Below are positions 17,043 to 26,213 of a stretch of DNA of 64,000 bases, piece after piece; position 1 is the first letter of the stretch, and every line of letters begins with the position of its first letter. Where the stretch lies: the NCBI GenBank assembly GCA_028282885.1, contig JANQGX010000020.1, forward strand, positions 184,377 to 248,376. The letters are read 5' to 3'. The translations under genes were made by a program, and so were the position numbers. The notes under the pieces are model-generated. The model was given only the letters and a program-made list of their open reading frames with translations. It had not been told where the DNA came from and made no database searches. The stretch comes from SAR324 cluster bacterium (GTDB lineage: Bacteria; SAR324; XYD2-FULL-50-16).

Positions 17043-18434
17043 TTGGATTCCGATAAATGGGACATCGCACTGATCGCCGACTCGATCAAGTTTGATGACA
17101 TGATCGGTTACTACAGGTTTATCACCGGTCCCAAAAAGACAGATAGGTTTGAAATCAGTCATGACCAGGACGAGTATTCAATTGATGAAGGAACCGGACA
17201 AACCCTGCGCGTAAAATACAGCGGCTCAACTTTTGATGTTTTGTCGGTAACGGGAAGAAGGTTATATAAAAACAAAAATCTTCAGGATGCTGATTGTTAT
17301 TCCGATCCCGATGAAGACTATGGAGGAACCGCATCCGTTTACGACAGCAACCATATGAGTCAGGAAATCAGGCTCTTTTCAAACGATGAATCAACGGATT
17401 TCAAATGGCTGGTTGGAATCTATACCTTCAAAGAGAAGACGGACATCATCGTTGAAAATTCCGCGGATATGGACCATCGGGACACTGACCTGCATGTCAC
17501 CGGCAGCGCTCTTTTTACCCAGGCAACCTATTCCGTAACAGATAACTTGGATCTGACGGCTGGCGTGCGTCTTGACAATCAAAGTCAGAAAGTCGAACAG
17601 GATTACGACTACATGGGTTATCTAACAAGTTATGACGAGGAACAGGACAACCAGGAGACCTTGCCAAAGGCTGCCGTTAGCTACGATATCAACGACGACA
17701 TTATGGTTTATACCCTTGTTTCAAAAGGATATATGTCCGGTGGCTACAATTATCTTTCCGTCTACACAGCAGAAATGTCCTCCTATAAGCCGGAATATAC
17801 AACCAATAAGGAAATAGGTGTTAAATCCAACTGGCTAGGTGATTCGCTCTCTGCAAATCTCACCTATTTCAACATAGACGTCATCGACAAGCAGGTTGGC
17901 CAGGTTGCACCGGACATGACCGAGGTTCGAATTGAAAATGCAGCCAAGGCCAATTCCAGCGGATTTGAACTTGAAATGGCTGCAAAACCGATGGATGGAT
18001 TGGACATCACTGCAGGATTCGGCGTCATAGAGGCCAAATATTTGGAATACGAAGCCAGCGAATACAGTGCCGATTACTCAAGTGTGGAGATCAATGACTA
18101 TGGCGGAAACACTATTGCCAATGTTCCCAAACAAACCTTTAACATCGGCGTTCAATACAGGCACGGATCAGGATTGGCCGGCAGAGTGGATCTGCTGGGG
18201 ACAGGCAGCGCCTATATCGATTCGGCAAACACTGCAGAGATGGAAGCTTATAATCTTGTCAACCTTCGTGTTGGTTACGAAACCGAATCCTTCGATGTCT
18301 ATCTCTGGGGCAAAAATATTTTTGATCAGGAGTACCAGACCGTACAGTACTGGTGGGGAGAGGATATACTGGGTCAGGATGGTCCCCCGGCCCAGTTCGG
18401 TGCTTCAATCAACTATCGATTCAACGCCGGTTGA
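17043..18434 (+). pseudogene. TonB-dependent receptor lacking signal peptide and plug domain
   Basis: A 463-residue open frame that is the barrel part of a TonB receptor; it aligns along its whole length with residues from about 250 on of the intact receptor at 51951-54056 (shared DDMIGYYRF, ISHD, LQDxDC, SQEIRLFS, YMSGGYNY, KNxFDQ). It begins abruptly at SDKWDIALIADS, equivalent to KDNLDVSLILDA in the paralogue. It has no signal peptide, TonB box, plug or ribosome-binding site. Without a signal it cannot reach the outer membrane, so it is a 5'-deleted gene whose frame has not yet decayed, which suggests a recent event. The C-terminus ends in a normal barrel-sealing aromatic strand. Confidence 0.85.
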
Positions 18435-18450
18435 TGTCTGACGCACGTTT

Positions 18451-18472
18451 CATTCCGGTAGCAACCGGAATG
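18451..18472 (+). terminator. Hairpin after the truncated TonB receptor
   Basis: CATTCCGGT and ACCGGAATG form a perfect 9-bp stem with a 4-base loop, 17 bp after the receptor stop. No T run follows, so it may be a weak or Rho-assisted terminator. Confidence 0.45.
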
Positions 18473-19002
18473 AACGCCAGTTTGAAACCAAACTTGATTT
18501 ATGAATGCTCAGCTATCTCTTCGCCAGCGGATGAGAAGTGTTTTGTTATTCAGAGGAATAATCGACATTCCGAAATATCGGACTCTTGACATAGTTTTTA
18601 AAGAGTATTAATTCTATAAATAGAAAAAATATATTCGTATATAGATATTTTTGCTATTTTTGTCAATATCGTCATTCCATAGTTTTTGTTTTAAGAGATG
18701 TAGCAATTCTGATTTCAGGTCCAATCCGGAGCGTTCCGCACGATCAATGGGAATACCCCATACCGAACACCATAAACATACTCCGGAGGATTGAGGCGCC
18801 TCTACCTTTAATCTAATGAACACGGATAAAAGGCGACTTCTTGTCGTTGAAAAAAGCCGTGCTGGGGTAGAATTTTCGGTTTTGTCTGTTATCAAATGCA
18901 GTATGGCTACTTTCGGTGGTTGTCCTGTTTTTAATAGAAAGAGATTTTATATCAGTATCCTGATTATCAGAATTCAATAAATCCAACTAGGAGAACACCA
19001 AT
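18473..19002. other. Intergenic region upstream of the methyltransferase gene
   Basis: AT-rich sequence at 18586-18660 holds a TTGACA box (18586-18591) and the palindrome-like ATTCGTATATAG (18633-18644), a motif also found upstream of several AraC genes here. A minus-strand open frame at 18614-18895 has no family likeness and no ribosome-binding site, so I do not call it. Confidence 0.4.
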
Positions 19003-20040
19003 ATGAAAACACTTCCTCAACCCGGCGTAGACGCGAAACCTTTGTTCGATCTTCTGCTTGGAGCAACCCGATCACAAGCTTTGATGTCCGCTGTAGACCT
19101 CAAGATTTTTAATCACACCACCGGGGCAGTAACTGCAGCGGAAGTTTCCACTGCTATCGGTGCACACGCTGGAAATGTTGAGCTATTTATGAACGCACTT
19201 TGCGGAATGGGACTGCTTCAGAAAAAAGATGGCAAATTTTCCAATACACAAATAACCGATACCTTCCTGGTGGAAGGGAGAGACACCTGTCTTGTGGACT
19301 TTTTATTTTTGAATGACAACTGGATGTTCCAGAACAGGGATCAGATGAGAGAAGCCCTGCTAAACGGACCGACGCCACCGATGCAAGAGCCGAACTCCGC
19401 GAATAGTAACGAAGAAGACGACCTGTTCCAGGCCCAATCCATCCTGGCAATGCGAAACTTCGCTCGATCCGGTGCGGCACAAAAAGTAGGAGAAGAATTG
19501 TCAAAGCTTCCTGAATTCAGCGAATTTAAAGAAATGCTCGATCTCGGCGGCGCCCACGGTCTTGACTGTGTGGCTACGGTTCAAAAGCATCCGACTCTTC
19601 AGGGGACCGTGTTTGACAAACCACATATCATCGCCAAAACAGAAGAAATAATTCGCGAATACGGCATGGAAGATCGTATCAAGTTTATTGGTGGTGATTG
19701 TGTCACTGATCCGATAGGTGAAGGCTATGATCTGATTCATGCCAAGGGCATGCTCAATTTCACCGGTCCGGCACTTGGGGATGTTATAGCAAAGATCTAT
19801 AATGCATTGAATCCGGGTGGGGTATTTGTATCGATCCACGATGGCCTAACCGAGGAAAAAACTCAACCGGAGGATCTTGTCGTTAGCTGGCTTTCATCAG
19901 CCCTTTCCATGGTAGACGTCACATTTGAACAGCACGAAATTCCTGAAGCCATGGAACGTGCCGGATTCAAAGGCATCGAATCGAAGCCCTATTATTTTCC
20001 CCTGGGTCATCAACTCGCTATGGTAGTGGGAAGAAAATAA
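19003..20040 (+). CDS. SAM-dependent O-methyltransferase-like protein
   Basis: A 345-residue protein with an N-terminal helical dimerisation domain (about 1-110; VDLKIFNHTTGAVTAAEVS) and a C-terminal methyltransferase domain. SAM motif I is MLDLGGAHGLD. Next come VFDKPHI in place of the usual DLPxV, then IKFIGGDCVTDPIGEGYDL, and ALNPGGVFVSIHDGL. This is the plant-caffeate/hydroxyneurosporene O-methyltransferase type (PF00891). TAGGAG precedes ATG 19003. A distant paralogue (40852-41880) sits inside TonB module B, and this one follows a broken TonB receptor. Methyltransferases of this type may therefore recur with these chelate-uptake genes. The substrate is unknown. Confidence 0.82.
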   Translation: MKTLPQPGVDAKPLFDLLLGATRSQALMSAVDLKIFNHTTGAVTAAEVSTAIGAHAGNVELFMNALCGMGLLQKKDGKFSNTQITDTFLVEGRDTCLVDFLFLNDNWMFQNRDQMREALLNGPTPPMQEPNSANSNEEDDLFQAQSILAMRNFARSGAAQKVGEELSKLPEFSEFKEMLDLGGAHGLDCVATVQKHPTLQGTVFDKPHIIAKTEEIIREYGMEDRIKFIGGDCVTDPIGEGYDLIHAKGMLNFTGPALGDVIAKIYNALNPGGVFVSIHDGLTEEKTQPEDLVVSWLSSALSMVDVTFEQHEIPEAMERAGFKGIESKPYYFPLGHQLAMVVGRK

Positions 20041-20097
20041 CCGGATACTGAATAACTGCTGCCGGACTGACATATCAGAAAGGAAAGGTTAAATCAG

Positions 20098-20403
20098 GTG
20101 TTGTCTTCGAGCAAAAAAATCCCGGTTCATTTTTATTACTCACTGTTTGATTTGATCCTGTCCGATTTCCCTGACCGGATCATCGTAACCTCATCTATTC
20201 TCAGTCCGGCAGTCAATTGCTCAACACAGAACCGCATTAACCGTGTAAGACAGGATTCCTCTTCCGTATGTGATGGAACAGGTGAACCGGACGTTGTGGG
20301 GGTCGGAGTGCCTACTTTCATTATAGAAATTGCACTCAGGTATTTAGCCACCTTAAATGGCAAGCTGAAGAACGGATGCGTAACCATCTTCGCCGCCGTT
20401 TAA
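20098..20403 (+). pseudogene. Possible remnant of a flavodoxin-like (EFR1-type) protein
   Basis: A GTG-started frame of 101 residues follows the methyltransferase by 57 bp and has AAAGGAAAGG upstream. Residues near the end (EPDVVGVGVPTFIIEIALRY, then NGKLKNGCVTIFAAV) resemble the strand-loop-helix of flavodoxin/EFR1 proteins, which read roughly YDVVGFGTPT...GKxxFVF. The usual N-terminal FMN loop is not recognisable beyond HFYYS, and the frame stops where the fold should continue. The assignment is weak; it may instead be non-coding. Confidence 0.3.
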
Positions 20404-20533
20404 AGCTTCCCACGAGAGCAAAGGCATACCAGATAATTCCAAATTCCAGACTTTATCAAAGAATGTGGATTGTTTAACCTTCCAACAACGGCAGTATATC
20501 GATGATGTATGCCCTTTGGTGAAGAATATCGGA

Positions 20534-20602
20534 AAGCCGTATACGGGAAAACCGCATGCACGGTTTGATGAGGGGGACTGGGTCGTCTGTCCCCTGCCCT
20601 AC
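20534..20602 (+). ncRNA. Group II intron 3' end (domains V and VI), orphan remnant
   Basis: 20534-20565 forms the domain V hairpin typical of bacterial group II introns: AGCCGTATACGG, a GAAA-containing tip, then CCGCATGCACGGTT. It is followed by a GGGGGAC/GTCCCC stem (domain VI) and the usual 3' end CCCTAC near 20602. No reverse transcriptase or 5' intron part is recognisable in the 500 bases upstream, so this is a truncated, inactive relic. The flanking 20403-20533 and 20603-20833 hold nothing else I recognise. Confidence 0.75.
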
Positions 20603-20833
20603 CCTTCTTCCCTTCTCCTTCAGCGTGAAATAAAGGGAAGCTGGAAAAAGTGCGGAAGTTTTGGGGTAGGACTTTAAAGCATTTAATTTTAAAGAGTAAA
20701 ATTACGGGTTTGAAGGTTGATATGCTTGAAATTGGGGGAAGAATAGTGGAAGTGGTTTAAATCCAATAACAACAGATGTTAGCGGGAAAGATTGATACCA
20801 AATCAGAACGTTTATAAACATAGTAATATACGT

Positions 20834-21211
20834 TTACACTTCCATTATCGGAGCTGCATATTTTTTAAATAGCTGATCATGTGTCACTATTGTAAGACCT
20901 TCTTCCATCGCTTGGGCAATCAGCATTCTATCAAACGGGTCACGATGATGCATTGGTAATTCACCTACCTTATAAGCATGGTTAGCTGTGATCGACAATA
21001 TCTCAAATCCTTGCCGTTTTAGAGTTGTAAGGAAATCCTGAGGTATTTCCAATTTGCCTAGTGCTTGTTTTATGCGAATCTCCCAGATAACGGCCACGCT
21101 GACGAAAATTAGATTTTCAGTTGTCGCGATTGCGTCACGTGCTTGTCTTGACAATAAGCGGTTGTCATCAAGCCACCATAATAAAATGTGCGTATCTAAA
21201 AAAAGATTCAT
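20834..21211 (-). CDS. PIN-domain toxin, VapC type
   Basis: A 125-residue type II toxin, an Mg2+-dependent RNase. The acidic residues of the PIN active site are visible: Asp6 (LFLDTH), Glu44 (VIWEI), Asp91/Asp94 (HRDPFDRML) and Asp112 (THDQLF). Its ATG overlaps the last 4 bases (ATGA) of the antitoxin gene, so the two are translated together. It belongs to the PIN subfamily that pairs with Phd/YefM antitoxins and is commonly linked to mobile or unstable DNA, as here. Confidence 0.9.
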   Translation of the reverse strand: MNLFLDTHILLWWLDDNRLLSRQARDAIATTENLIFVSVAVIWEIRIKQALGKLEIPQDFLTTLKRQGFEILSITANHAYKVGELPMHHRDPFDRMLIAQAMEEGLTIVTHDQLFKKYAAPIMEV

Positions 21212-21447
21212 TTACCCTCCATCCCAAAAACTTCTGCAATATCATCCGGTAGATCATCGAAATCCTCAGCTATCTTGATTCTTCCCTTTAGTGCCCCGGG
21301 CTTTCGTTGTTGTCGGTTGTTTTCGTATCGAACCAGCCTTGCGACCGGTTTGCCAGCTTTGCCGATTATGATATCCTCGCCCGCTATGACTTTTTCAATC
21401 AATTTTGATAACTGTGCTTTTGCTTCTGAAATATTTGTAATTTGCAT
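21208..21447 (-). CDS. Antitoxin, Phd/YefM family
   Basis: A 79-residue protein with the Phd/YefM N-terminal DNA-binding fold (MQITNISEAKAQLSKLIEKV, then EDIIIGKAGKPVARLVRYE) and an acidic C-terminal tail (AEDFDDLPDDIAEVFG) that neutralises the toxin. I chose ATG at 21447 because it has AGAGGG upstream; the frame is open for 10 more codons. It likely represses the pair from its own promoter just upstream. Confidence 0.88.
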   Translation of the reverse strand: MQITNISEAKAQLSKLIEKVIAGEDIIIGKAGKPVARLVRYENNRQQRKPGALKGRIKIAEDFDDLPDDIAEVFGMEGK

Positions 21448-21920
21448 GAGCACCCTCTTGTTAGAAAAATAACTCATTTGGATTTGAGATATAAAGATAG
21501 TCTGACCAGACCAGGTCTTTTAGTCAAGAAATATCAAAATCTCATTTGCACAAAAGCCCTCAGACCAATGATTACCGAGGTCAGGACTTGGATTGTTGTA
21601 ACTCTTATTTTAACCAACTGATAAATTGGAACTTTCTCGAAAATCGTCACACTGAAAATCTGTAGAGTATTGTAAAGGGAATTTGGGATATCGAACCGAT
21701 GTTTCGGTATTGCAACCATGACATAGACACTAATTCCAATCCATATTTGAGGTGTTACAGCGCTAAATGAAGTTCCATGAAGGGATCTTCTTTAGATTCA
21801 CCTTAATTCGCGGGACCACCCAAAGTTTAGGGCGTTGCCCGGATCATCATGAGCAACGTTTAATATATCTAAGCCAGGCTGCTGAGTCGTTTTAACTTGT
21901 TTTCAATGATTCAATTAATC
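21448..21920. other. Intergenic region holding a dispersed repeat
   Basis: Between the antitoxin promoter and the end of the solenoid gene. It contains the repeat listed at 21570-21630; no gene recognised. Confidence 0.5.
21570..21630 (+). repeat. Dispersed direct repeat, copy 1 (about 60 bp)
   Basis: The segment from TTACCGAGGTC to AACTGATAAATT recurs at 63941-64000 in the same direction, with about four differences including one base indel. The right copy runs off the window, so the full element is longer than seen. It could be the end of an insertion sequence or of a small non-autonomous element; no transposase is next to this copy. Confidence 0.75.
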
Positions 21921-23936
21921 TCAACTTTTCCTTCTGATGCGGTTGGCCAGTTTTTGATCGCCAAGCATATTGTCGACACTAGACGCAACGGCAAACCTAA
22001 CCTTTTTAAAATCCGGGGCGGACATGGCTTGAGTATAAATCTTCCGGGCCCAGGTGGGGGAGTCGATACGACGGACCACACTCTCGGCCAGTGCCGTTAA
22101 GTCACTGGCTCCGCTCAAGCGGGATTCAGCCTTGGTATGCAGACCGGCAAGTATCTCCTTGTTGTCGCTCTGCTGTTCGACAATATGGAAAAGATGAATA
22201 AACTGGTACTTATCCGTCGATTCGTCCGCAACCTTATGGTAGATTTCTCCTGCCCATCCATCGTCCCCAAGACAAGCGATGACCTTGCCGGCCAGATGCA
22301 ACAGGGAGTAGCGGTCGGTACTGTTCGCCTGAGCTTCCTGGAAAAGGGCACGAGTCCAGCCCTCATCGTTAAATATGTCATGTACAACGATTCCGAGTTT
22401 GATATAGTCGGCTGTCCGATTGCAGGCTGTCTCCATCTTTTTCAGGTAATCCCTTGCTTTATCCTGATCCTGGAGTATTTTGACGACTGCTGCAACGATG
22501 TCACGCCTTTGAACAAAGTCCTCTGAAGCGTCGAACAGTTGGGCATAGATCCGATCAGCCCACTCCTTATCGCCCAGGTCTTCGACAATGAGATTGGCCA
22601 GCATCATGAATTCCTTGGGATACTTGGCACGCTTTTCCGCATTGGCAAACAGTTTACGAGTGTAAGGGCCGTCCTCAGTGGACCTCATCACTTCATGCCC
22701 AAGATTCCAGAGGGCTGCCGCAATGGTGGCACCCAGTTCCCGCTTGATGTATTCCTCATACAGATCGGGATGATTTGCCCTTTTTTCCTTTTGCAGAGAA
22801 GTGTCGTCAAGCCACTGCTGGTCTTTGGCGTATTTCAACACTGCTTCTGCCATTTGCAGGAATTCATCATTGGTCTTTACAGCGATCTCAGCTTTGCGCA
22901 GAACCTCAATGGCGTTATCAAGATCACCTATTTCATCAGCAAGCTTTTCCACCACACTGACCAGTTTTGGAGTGTCATCTTCGGTATCGGCAGCTTTTTG
23001 ATAAGCCTGGCCGGCAAAATCCTTGTCACCGGTATCCTTGAGCACCAAACCTGCCAGGTCGACAAATTCCTTGTAAGTGCTGAATTTATCGCCTGCTTTT
23101 TTGTATGTCGCCAATGTCAGATCCTTGTCAGCCAGGGACTCCTGAATCATTGCTGCGAGCTTCACAAGGTCGTCTCCACTTTCCAGCATATCACTGGCCT
23201 TGTTGAAAAGAGTGGCGCCGTATTCCTTGTCACCGAGGGCCTGTACAGCTGCCTTAGCCAGACTTCCCATTTCCAGCCCGGTTTCGATCTGCTTTTCGGC
23301 TGATTGATAAATGGTAACACCGAGGTCGCTGTCAGGAAACAGGTCACCAGCACTTGATGCCAGGGTGGCAAAATCATCTCCACTCTTGCATGAGCCAATT
23401 GCCTGGGATAACACTTCCTTGGCTTGATCAGCATCGTCGAAATCATTAACCAGGCCCTTGGCCAGCTCAACAAAATCAGCCGTCGTCTTGCATTTCTTCT
23501 TGCCCTTGGCACTCAGCTCCATAGCCAGTTCTTTGTCGTCAAGGGACTCGGTAACCTTTTTTGCAATTCCGAGGAACTCTGCGGCTTTGGTAGCCTTTTC
23601 CGCAGCAGCCGCGAACAACTCGCGGGCAGCGTCTCCGTCATTGCCTTCAGCGGCGGCAACCGCCAATTCAATCATTTCATCAGCTTTACGACAGGCATCC
23701 TTGGCTTGTTGGAAATACTCGGCTGCTTTTTCCTCGTCTCCAAGGATTACCCGGGCTCCGGTTGCTAAAGCGGCAAAATCTTTCGGTGTGGCAGCCCAAT
23801 CAACGCCCTCTTCGTAGACCTCAACGGCCCAATCCTTATCACCTAAATCGTTAAATGCCTCCAATGCAACCGCCACGTATTCCGGGGTTTCTTGGCAGTC
23901 ATCAAATTTTTCTTCAAGTTCTTCTCTTGTTGCCAT
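21921..23936 (-). CDS. Large helical solenoid protein of about 34-residue repeats, function unknown
   Basis: 671 residues made almost wholly of repeats of roughly 34 residues, with a pattern like D-[FL]-xx-LA-xx-[VI]-xxx-LxDK-xxAxxxYxKA. Examples: DLVKLAAMIQESLADKDLTL and EFVDLAGLVLKDTGDKDFAG. About 17 to 18 units can be counted; units in the second half are less regular (KDQQWLDD..., EKRAKYPKEFMMLANLIVED). No signal peptide or membrane segment is present and the protein is strongly acidic, so it is probably a cytoplasmic scaffold or binding protein with a TPR/SEL1-like superhelix. It is a single gene with no operon partner. AGGAGG precedes the start. I do not recognise the family. Confidence 0.85.
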   Translation of the reverse strand: MATREELEEKFDDCQETPEYVAVALEAFNDLGDKDWAVEVYEEGVDWAATPKDFAALATGARVILGDEEKAAEYFQQAKDACRKADEMIELAVAAAEGNDGDAARELFAAAAEKATKAAEFLGIAKKVTESLDDKELAMELSAKGKKKCKTTADFVELAKGLVNDFDDADQAKEVLSQAIGSCKSGDDFATLASSAGDLFPDSDLGVTIYQSAEKQIETGLEMGSLAKAAVQALGDKEYGATLFNKASDMLESGDDLVKLAAMIQESLADKDLTLATYKKAGDKFSTYKEFVDLAGLVLKDTGDKDFAGQAYQKAADTEDDTPKLVSVVEKLADEIGDLDNAIEVLRKAEIAVKTNDEFLQMAEAVLKYAKDQQWLDDTSLQKEKRANHPDLYEEYIKRELGATIAAALWNLGHEVMRSTEDGPYTRKLFANAEKRAKYPKEFMMLANLIVEDLGDKEWADRIYAQLFDASEDFVQRRDIVAAVVKILQDQDKARDYLKKMETACNRTADYIKLGIVVHDIFNDEGWTRALFQEAQANSTDRYSLLHLAGKVIACLGDDGWAGEIYHKVADESTDKYQFIHLFHIVEQQSDNKEILAGLHTKAESRLSGASDLTALAESVVRRIDSPTWARKIYTQAMSAPDFKKVRFAVASSVDNMLGDQKLANRIRRKS

Positions 23937-24762
23937 TAATCTGCCTCCTAAGCTTAAGAAAATGGTTTATCGACGCATGTGTAACCGCCGAACATAAACT
24001 AATTCATTGTCGCTGCTGTCACCGATAATACCAATAGACACCTTGTTTTTGGGTTACGACACAGGGCGTATGAGCACTGGTTAATAACCTCTCACTCACC
24101 TCCGGAGCCGATTCGGATTCCTGTTGGAATAATATATTGAACAGGACCGGAAAAGACTGATGAAAACATCAGCAAGAGCTTCTCTTTAAAAATAAATCAC
24201 CCCTTCACATTTGTCAATGCTAATGAAACTATTTCGTATATACGTACTCATATGGGTGAAGTTCAAAATCCCTGATGCTGGCAGAGCTGAGTTTCTGAAT
24301 GTCTCGAATCGCCACAACAAACTCACGGGTCACGATTTAGAACTCAATCGATACCGAAATTATCATCTCCGTTTGTTCATGATGAGCCAGATGCGATGCA
24401 TTTTTGATTTTATAAGTCTCGATATCCGAAACCAGTTCCCGCATAGCTAAGCATCTGCACGATAACAGGTCTTCCTACCTCACCGATAAGTTGATAATGG
24501 GTGAAACCATTATTCACCCCTATTGCGGAATTGCAAGGGTTGATACAGATCAGAAATACTTGGAGGAAAACTCAGCCCTTCGATCCTCCTTTTTTGTTTT
24601 GATCTGGCAGATCGCTGGTCGTTAATTCAGCTACAAGTATAGGTTTCAGGGTTTCATTGGATTTGATTAAGCGATAAGAAATCATAAAACGGTTTAAACC
24701 TGGCAAACAGGATGATAGTATTATCCTTGACGATGTATGAGTGCATCCATTAAGTTCGGTTT
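23937..24762. other. Long intergenic region between the solenoid gene and the mntP leader
   Basis: Contains TTTCGTATATACG at 24232-24244 (motif shared with AraC promoters) and a 7-bp hairpin GGGTGAA/TTCACCC at 24499-24519. An open frame at 24211-24450 lacks any family likeness. I see no gene. Confidence 0.45.
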
Positions 24763-24860
24763 GTCAGAAGGGAGTAGTTGTAAGTTTAAAGTCAACATAC
24801 CAGTGAGCACCAGCTTACTTGGCTTTATCGCCTGGAAGCACAGGAAACGAGACTTTTGGC
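24763..24860 (+). ncRNA. yybP-ykoY manganese riboswitch aptamer
   Basis: Key elements of the Mn2+-sensing yybP-ykoY family are present in order: the P1 5' strand GTCAGAAG (24763-24770); the conserved GGGAGTAG (24770-24777); GTCAACATAC (24791-24800); and the closing CGAGACTTTTGGC (24848-24860), whose CTTTTGGC pairs with the P1 5' strand. The gene behind it is mntP, the best-known target of this riboswitch. Confidence 0.85.
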
Positions 24861-24910
24861 ATGATATCAAGTTGCGAACTGATATCGTGCGAAATGTCTC
24901 GTTTTTTTTT
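24845..24910 (+). terminator. Riboswitch-controlled intrinsic terminator
   Basis: AAACGAGAC (24845-24853) pairs perfectly with GTCTCGTTT (24896-24904), which runs into a 9-T tract (24902-24910). Between them GCATGATATCA and TGATATCGTGC form an inner hairpin. The 5' strand of the terminator overlaps the 3' strand of aptamer helix P1, so both cannot form at once. Mn2+ binding should hold P1, block the terminator and turn mntP on. Confidence 0.85.
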
Positions 24911-24940
24911 GTCCAAAAATCGAGTAAAGAGGAAGGTACA

Positions 24941-25507
24941 ATGGGGCTTCTTGAGGTATCGTTAATTGCAACAGGTCTTGCAATGGATGCGTTTTCAGTA
25001 TGTGTCGTATCGGGAATTAAGATCAGGAAACCAACATCCTGGCATTATTTCCGACTTTCATTTCATTTTGGATTGTTTCAATTTTTGATGCCCCTGGTTG
25101 GTTACTATGGCGGCGTTATGATGGAAAGCATTATCAAAAGCTATAACCACTGGATAGCGTTTATTCTGCTGTTTATTATCGGATTGAAAATGTTTTGGGA
25201 GTCATTTTATCCGGATAACAAGGAAAAGGCAGATAATCAAAAGGATCCTTCCCGTGGCATGTCGTTAATTACCCTTTCCATTGCCACCAGTATCGATGCT
25301 GCTGCGGTAGGTTTCAGCTTTGCCGCGCTCAAAATCCCGATTATACTGCCGGCAATCATAATCGGTCTGGCCTGTATCGGTTTTTCCGTGTTAGGGCTTT
25401 ATATCGGCAAAAGAATCGGGGTATTTGCCGGTGCATGGGCGGAACGGGTTGGCGGTATTATTCTTGTCCTGATCGGGGTTAAGATATTGATTGATCACCT
25501 CTTTTAA
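24941..25507 (+). CDS. mntP: Manganese efflux pump MntP
   Basis: A 188-residue inner-membrane protein with six membrane segments in two related halves, the normal MntP length. Signature acidic residues in the membrane are GLAMDAFSV in the first half and ATSIDAAAVGFSFA in the second. It exports Mn2+ when the cell holds too much. ATG 24941 follows AGAGGAAGG and a 30-base spacer after the riboswitch terminator; an in-frame upstream ATG would lie inside the riboswitch and is not used. A hairpin (ATCACCT/AGGTGAT, 25494-25517) spans its stop codon. Confidence 0.95.
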   Translation: MGLLEVSLIATGLAMDAFSVCVVSGIKIRKPTSWHYFRLSFHFGLFQFLMPLVGYYGGVMMESIIKSYNHWIAFILLFIIGLKMFWESFYPDNKEKADNQKDPSRGMSLITLSIATSIDAAAVGFSFAALKIPIILPAIIIGLACIGFSVLGLYIGKRIGVFAGAWAERVGGIILVLIGVKILIDHLF

Positions 25508-25752
25508 TCAAGGTGATTGTCAAACGATTTCCAACTCGCTAGCTCAAAATTCCGGAGATTGACATGATTTTGAATCCACTTTGATAAAATCGGCTCGCCA
25601 ATACCGGTTTGCTCCTTGCAAATTAACCTTACCCGAGAAACAGAATTCTATCATCTGATTTCAGTTTTTTAGGTTTCCCTTCTGGTTCGGAACCACAGAT
25701 CCTTCCCTGAAAGCCTGATTATTTCACCTCGGCCAAGTCACGGCATCCAGCT

Positions 25753-25875
25753 TTAGTAATTAGCCTTCCTCGCCCGAAATTTATCTTCCCCGTAAACGAA
25801 AAAGCAAAATAAGAGAGCCAGGAGGGCGACAATAGTTTTGCGCGGGCGTCTGCTTCGTTTTAATTGATCCTTCAT
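25753..25875 (-). CDS. Candidate 40-residue single-pass membrane protein
   Basis: A short frame reads MKDQLKRSRRPRKTIVALLA, then LLFCFFVYGE and a basic tail DKFRARKANY. That makes a strongly basic N-terminus, one hydrophobic helix of about 15 residues and a short positive tail, like small membrane proteins or a toxin-like peptide. AAGAGA lies at fair spacing before the ATG. It is isolated in the 706-bp gap 25508-26213, where I otherwise see nothing. Coding status is unproven. Confidence 0.35.
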   Translation of the reverse strand: MKDQLKRSRRPRKTIVALLALLFCFFVYGEDKFRARKANY

Positions 25876-26213
25876 ATTAATCTCTTAAAACATGTTTATT
25901 GTCGACCACCTTTTGAACAATCCTTCGCCCGGCTAAGCAACAATCGATAAACATGAAATCTTATTGTTGTTAATGGCAATTCCGGCTTCCCTCCGAAACC
26001 ACATAAAGGTAACGTTGTGTTTCAACGCACTTAGTGGCAATCGCGAGGACAGACGAATCATATTTGATCGGGAAGCCGGACCAACCAAACAGCCAATGGC
26101 GAAGTCTGTTTTGCTGAATAAATCCTTATATACAAATCAGACATTTAGTTTAGGGTAATAGGATTTAAAGGATGGGAGTTAAATTTGAAGTGTCAATGGT
26201 CGAATCACATTCG

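Noticed and set aside
18614..18895. 93-residue minus-strand frame before the methyltransferase
   Set aside because: No family likeness, no ribosome-binding site, AT-rich intergenic DNA.
22539..23303. 254-residue plus-strand frame
   Set aside because: Antisense to the solenoid gene; an artefact of its repeated codons.
24211..24450. 79-residue frame upstream of mntP
   Set aside because: No likeness to known proteins and no start signals; kept as intergenic.
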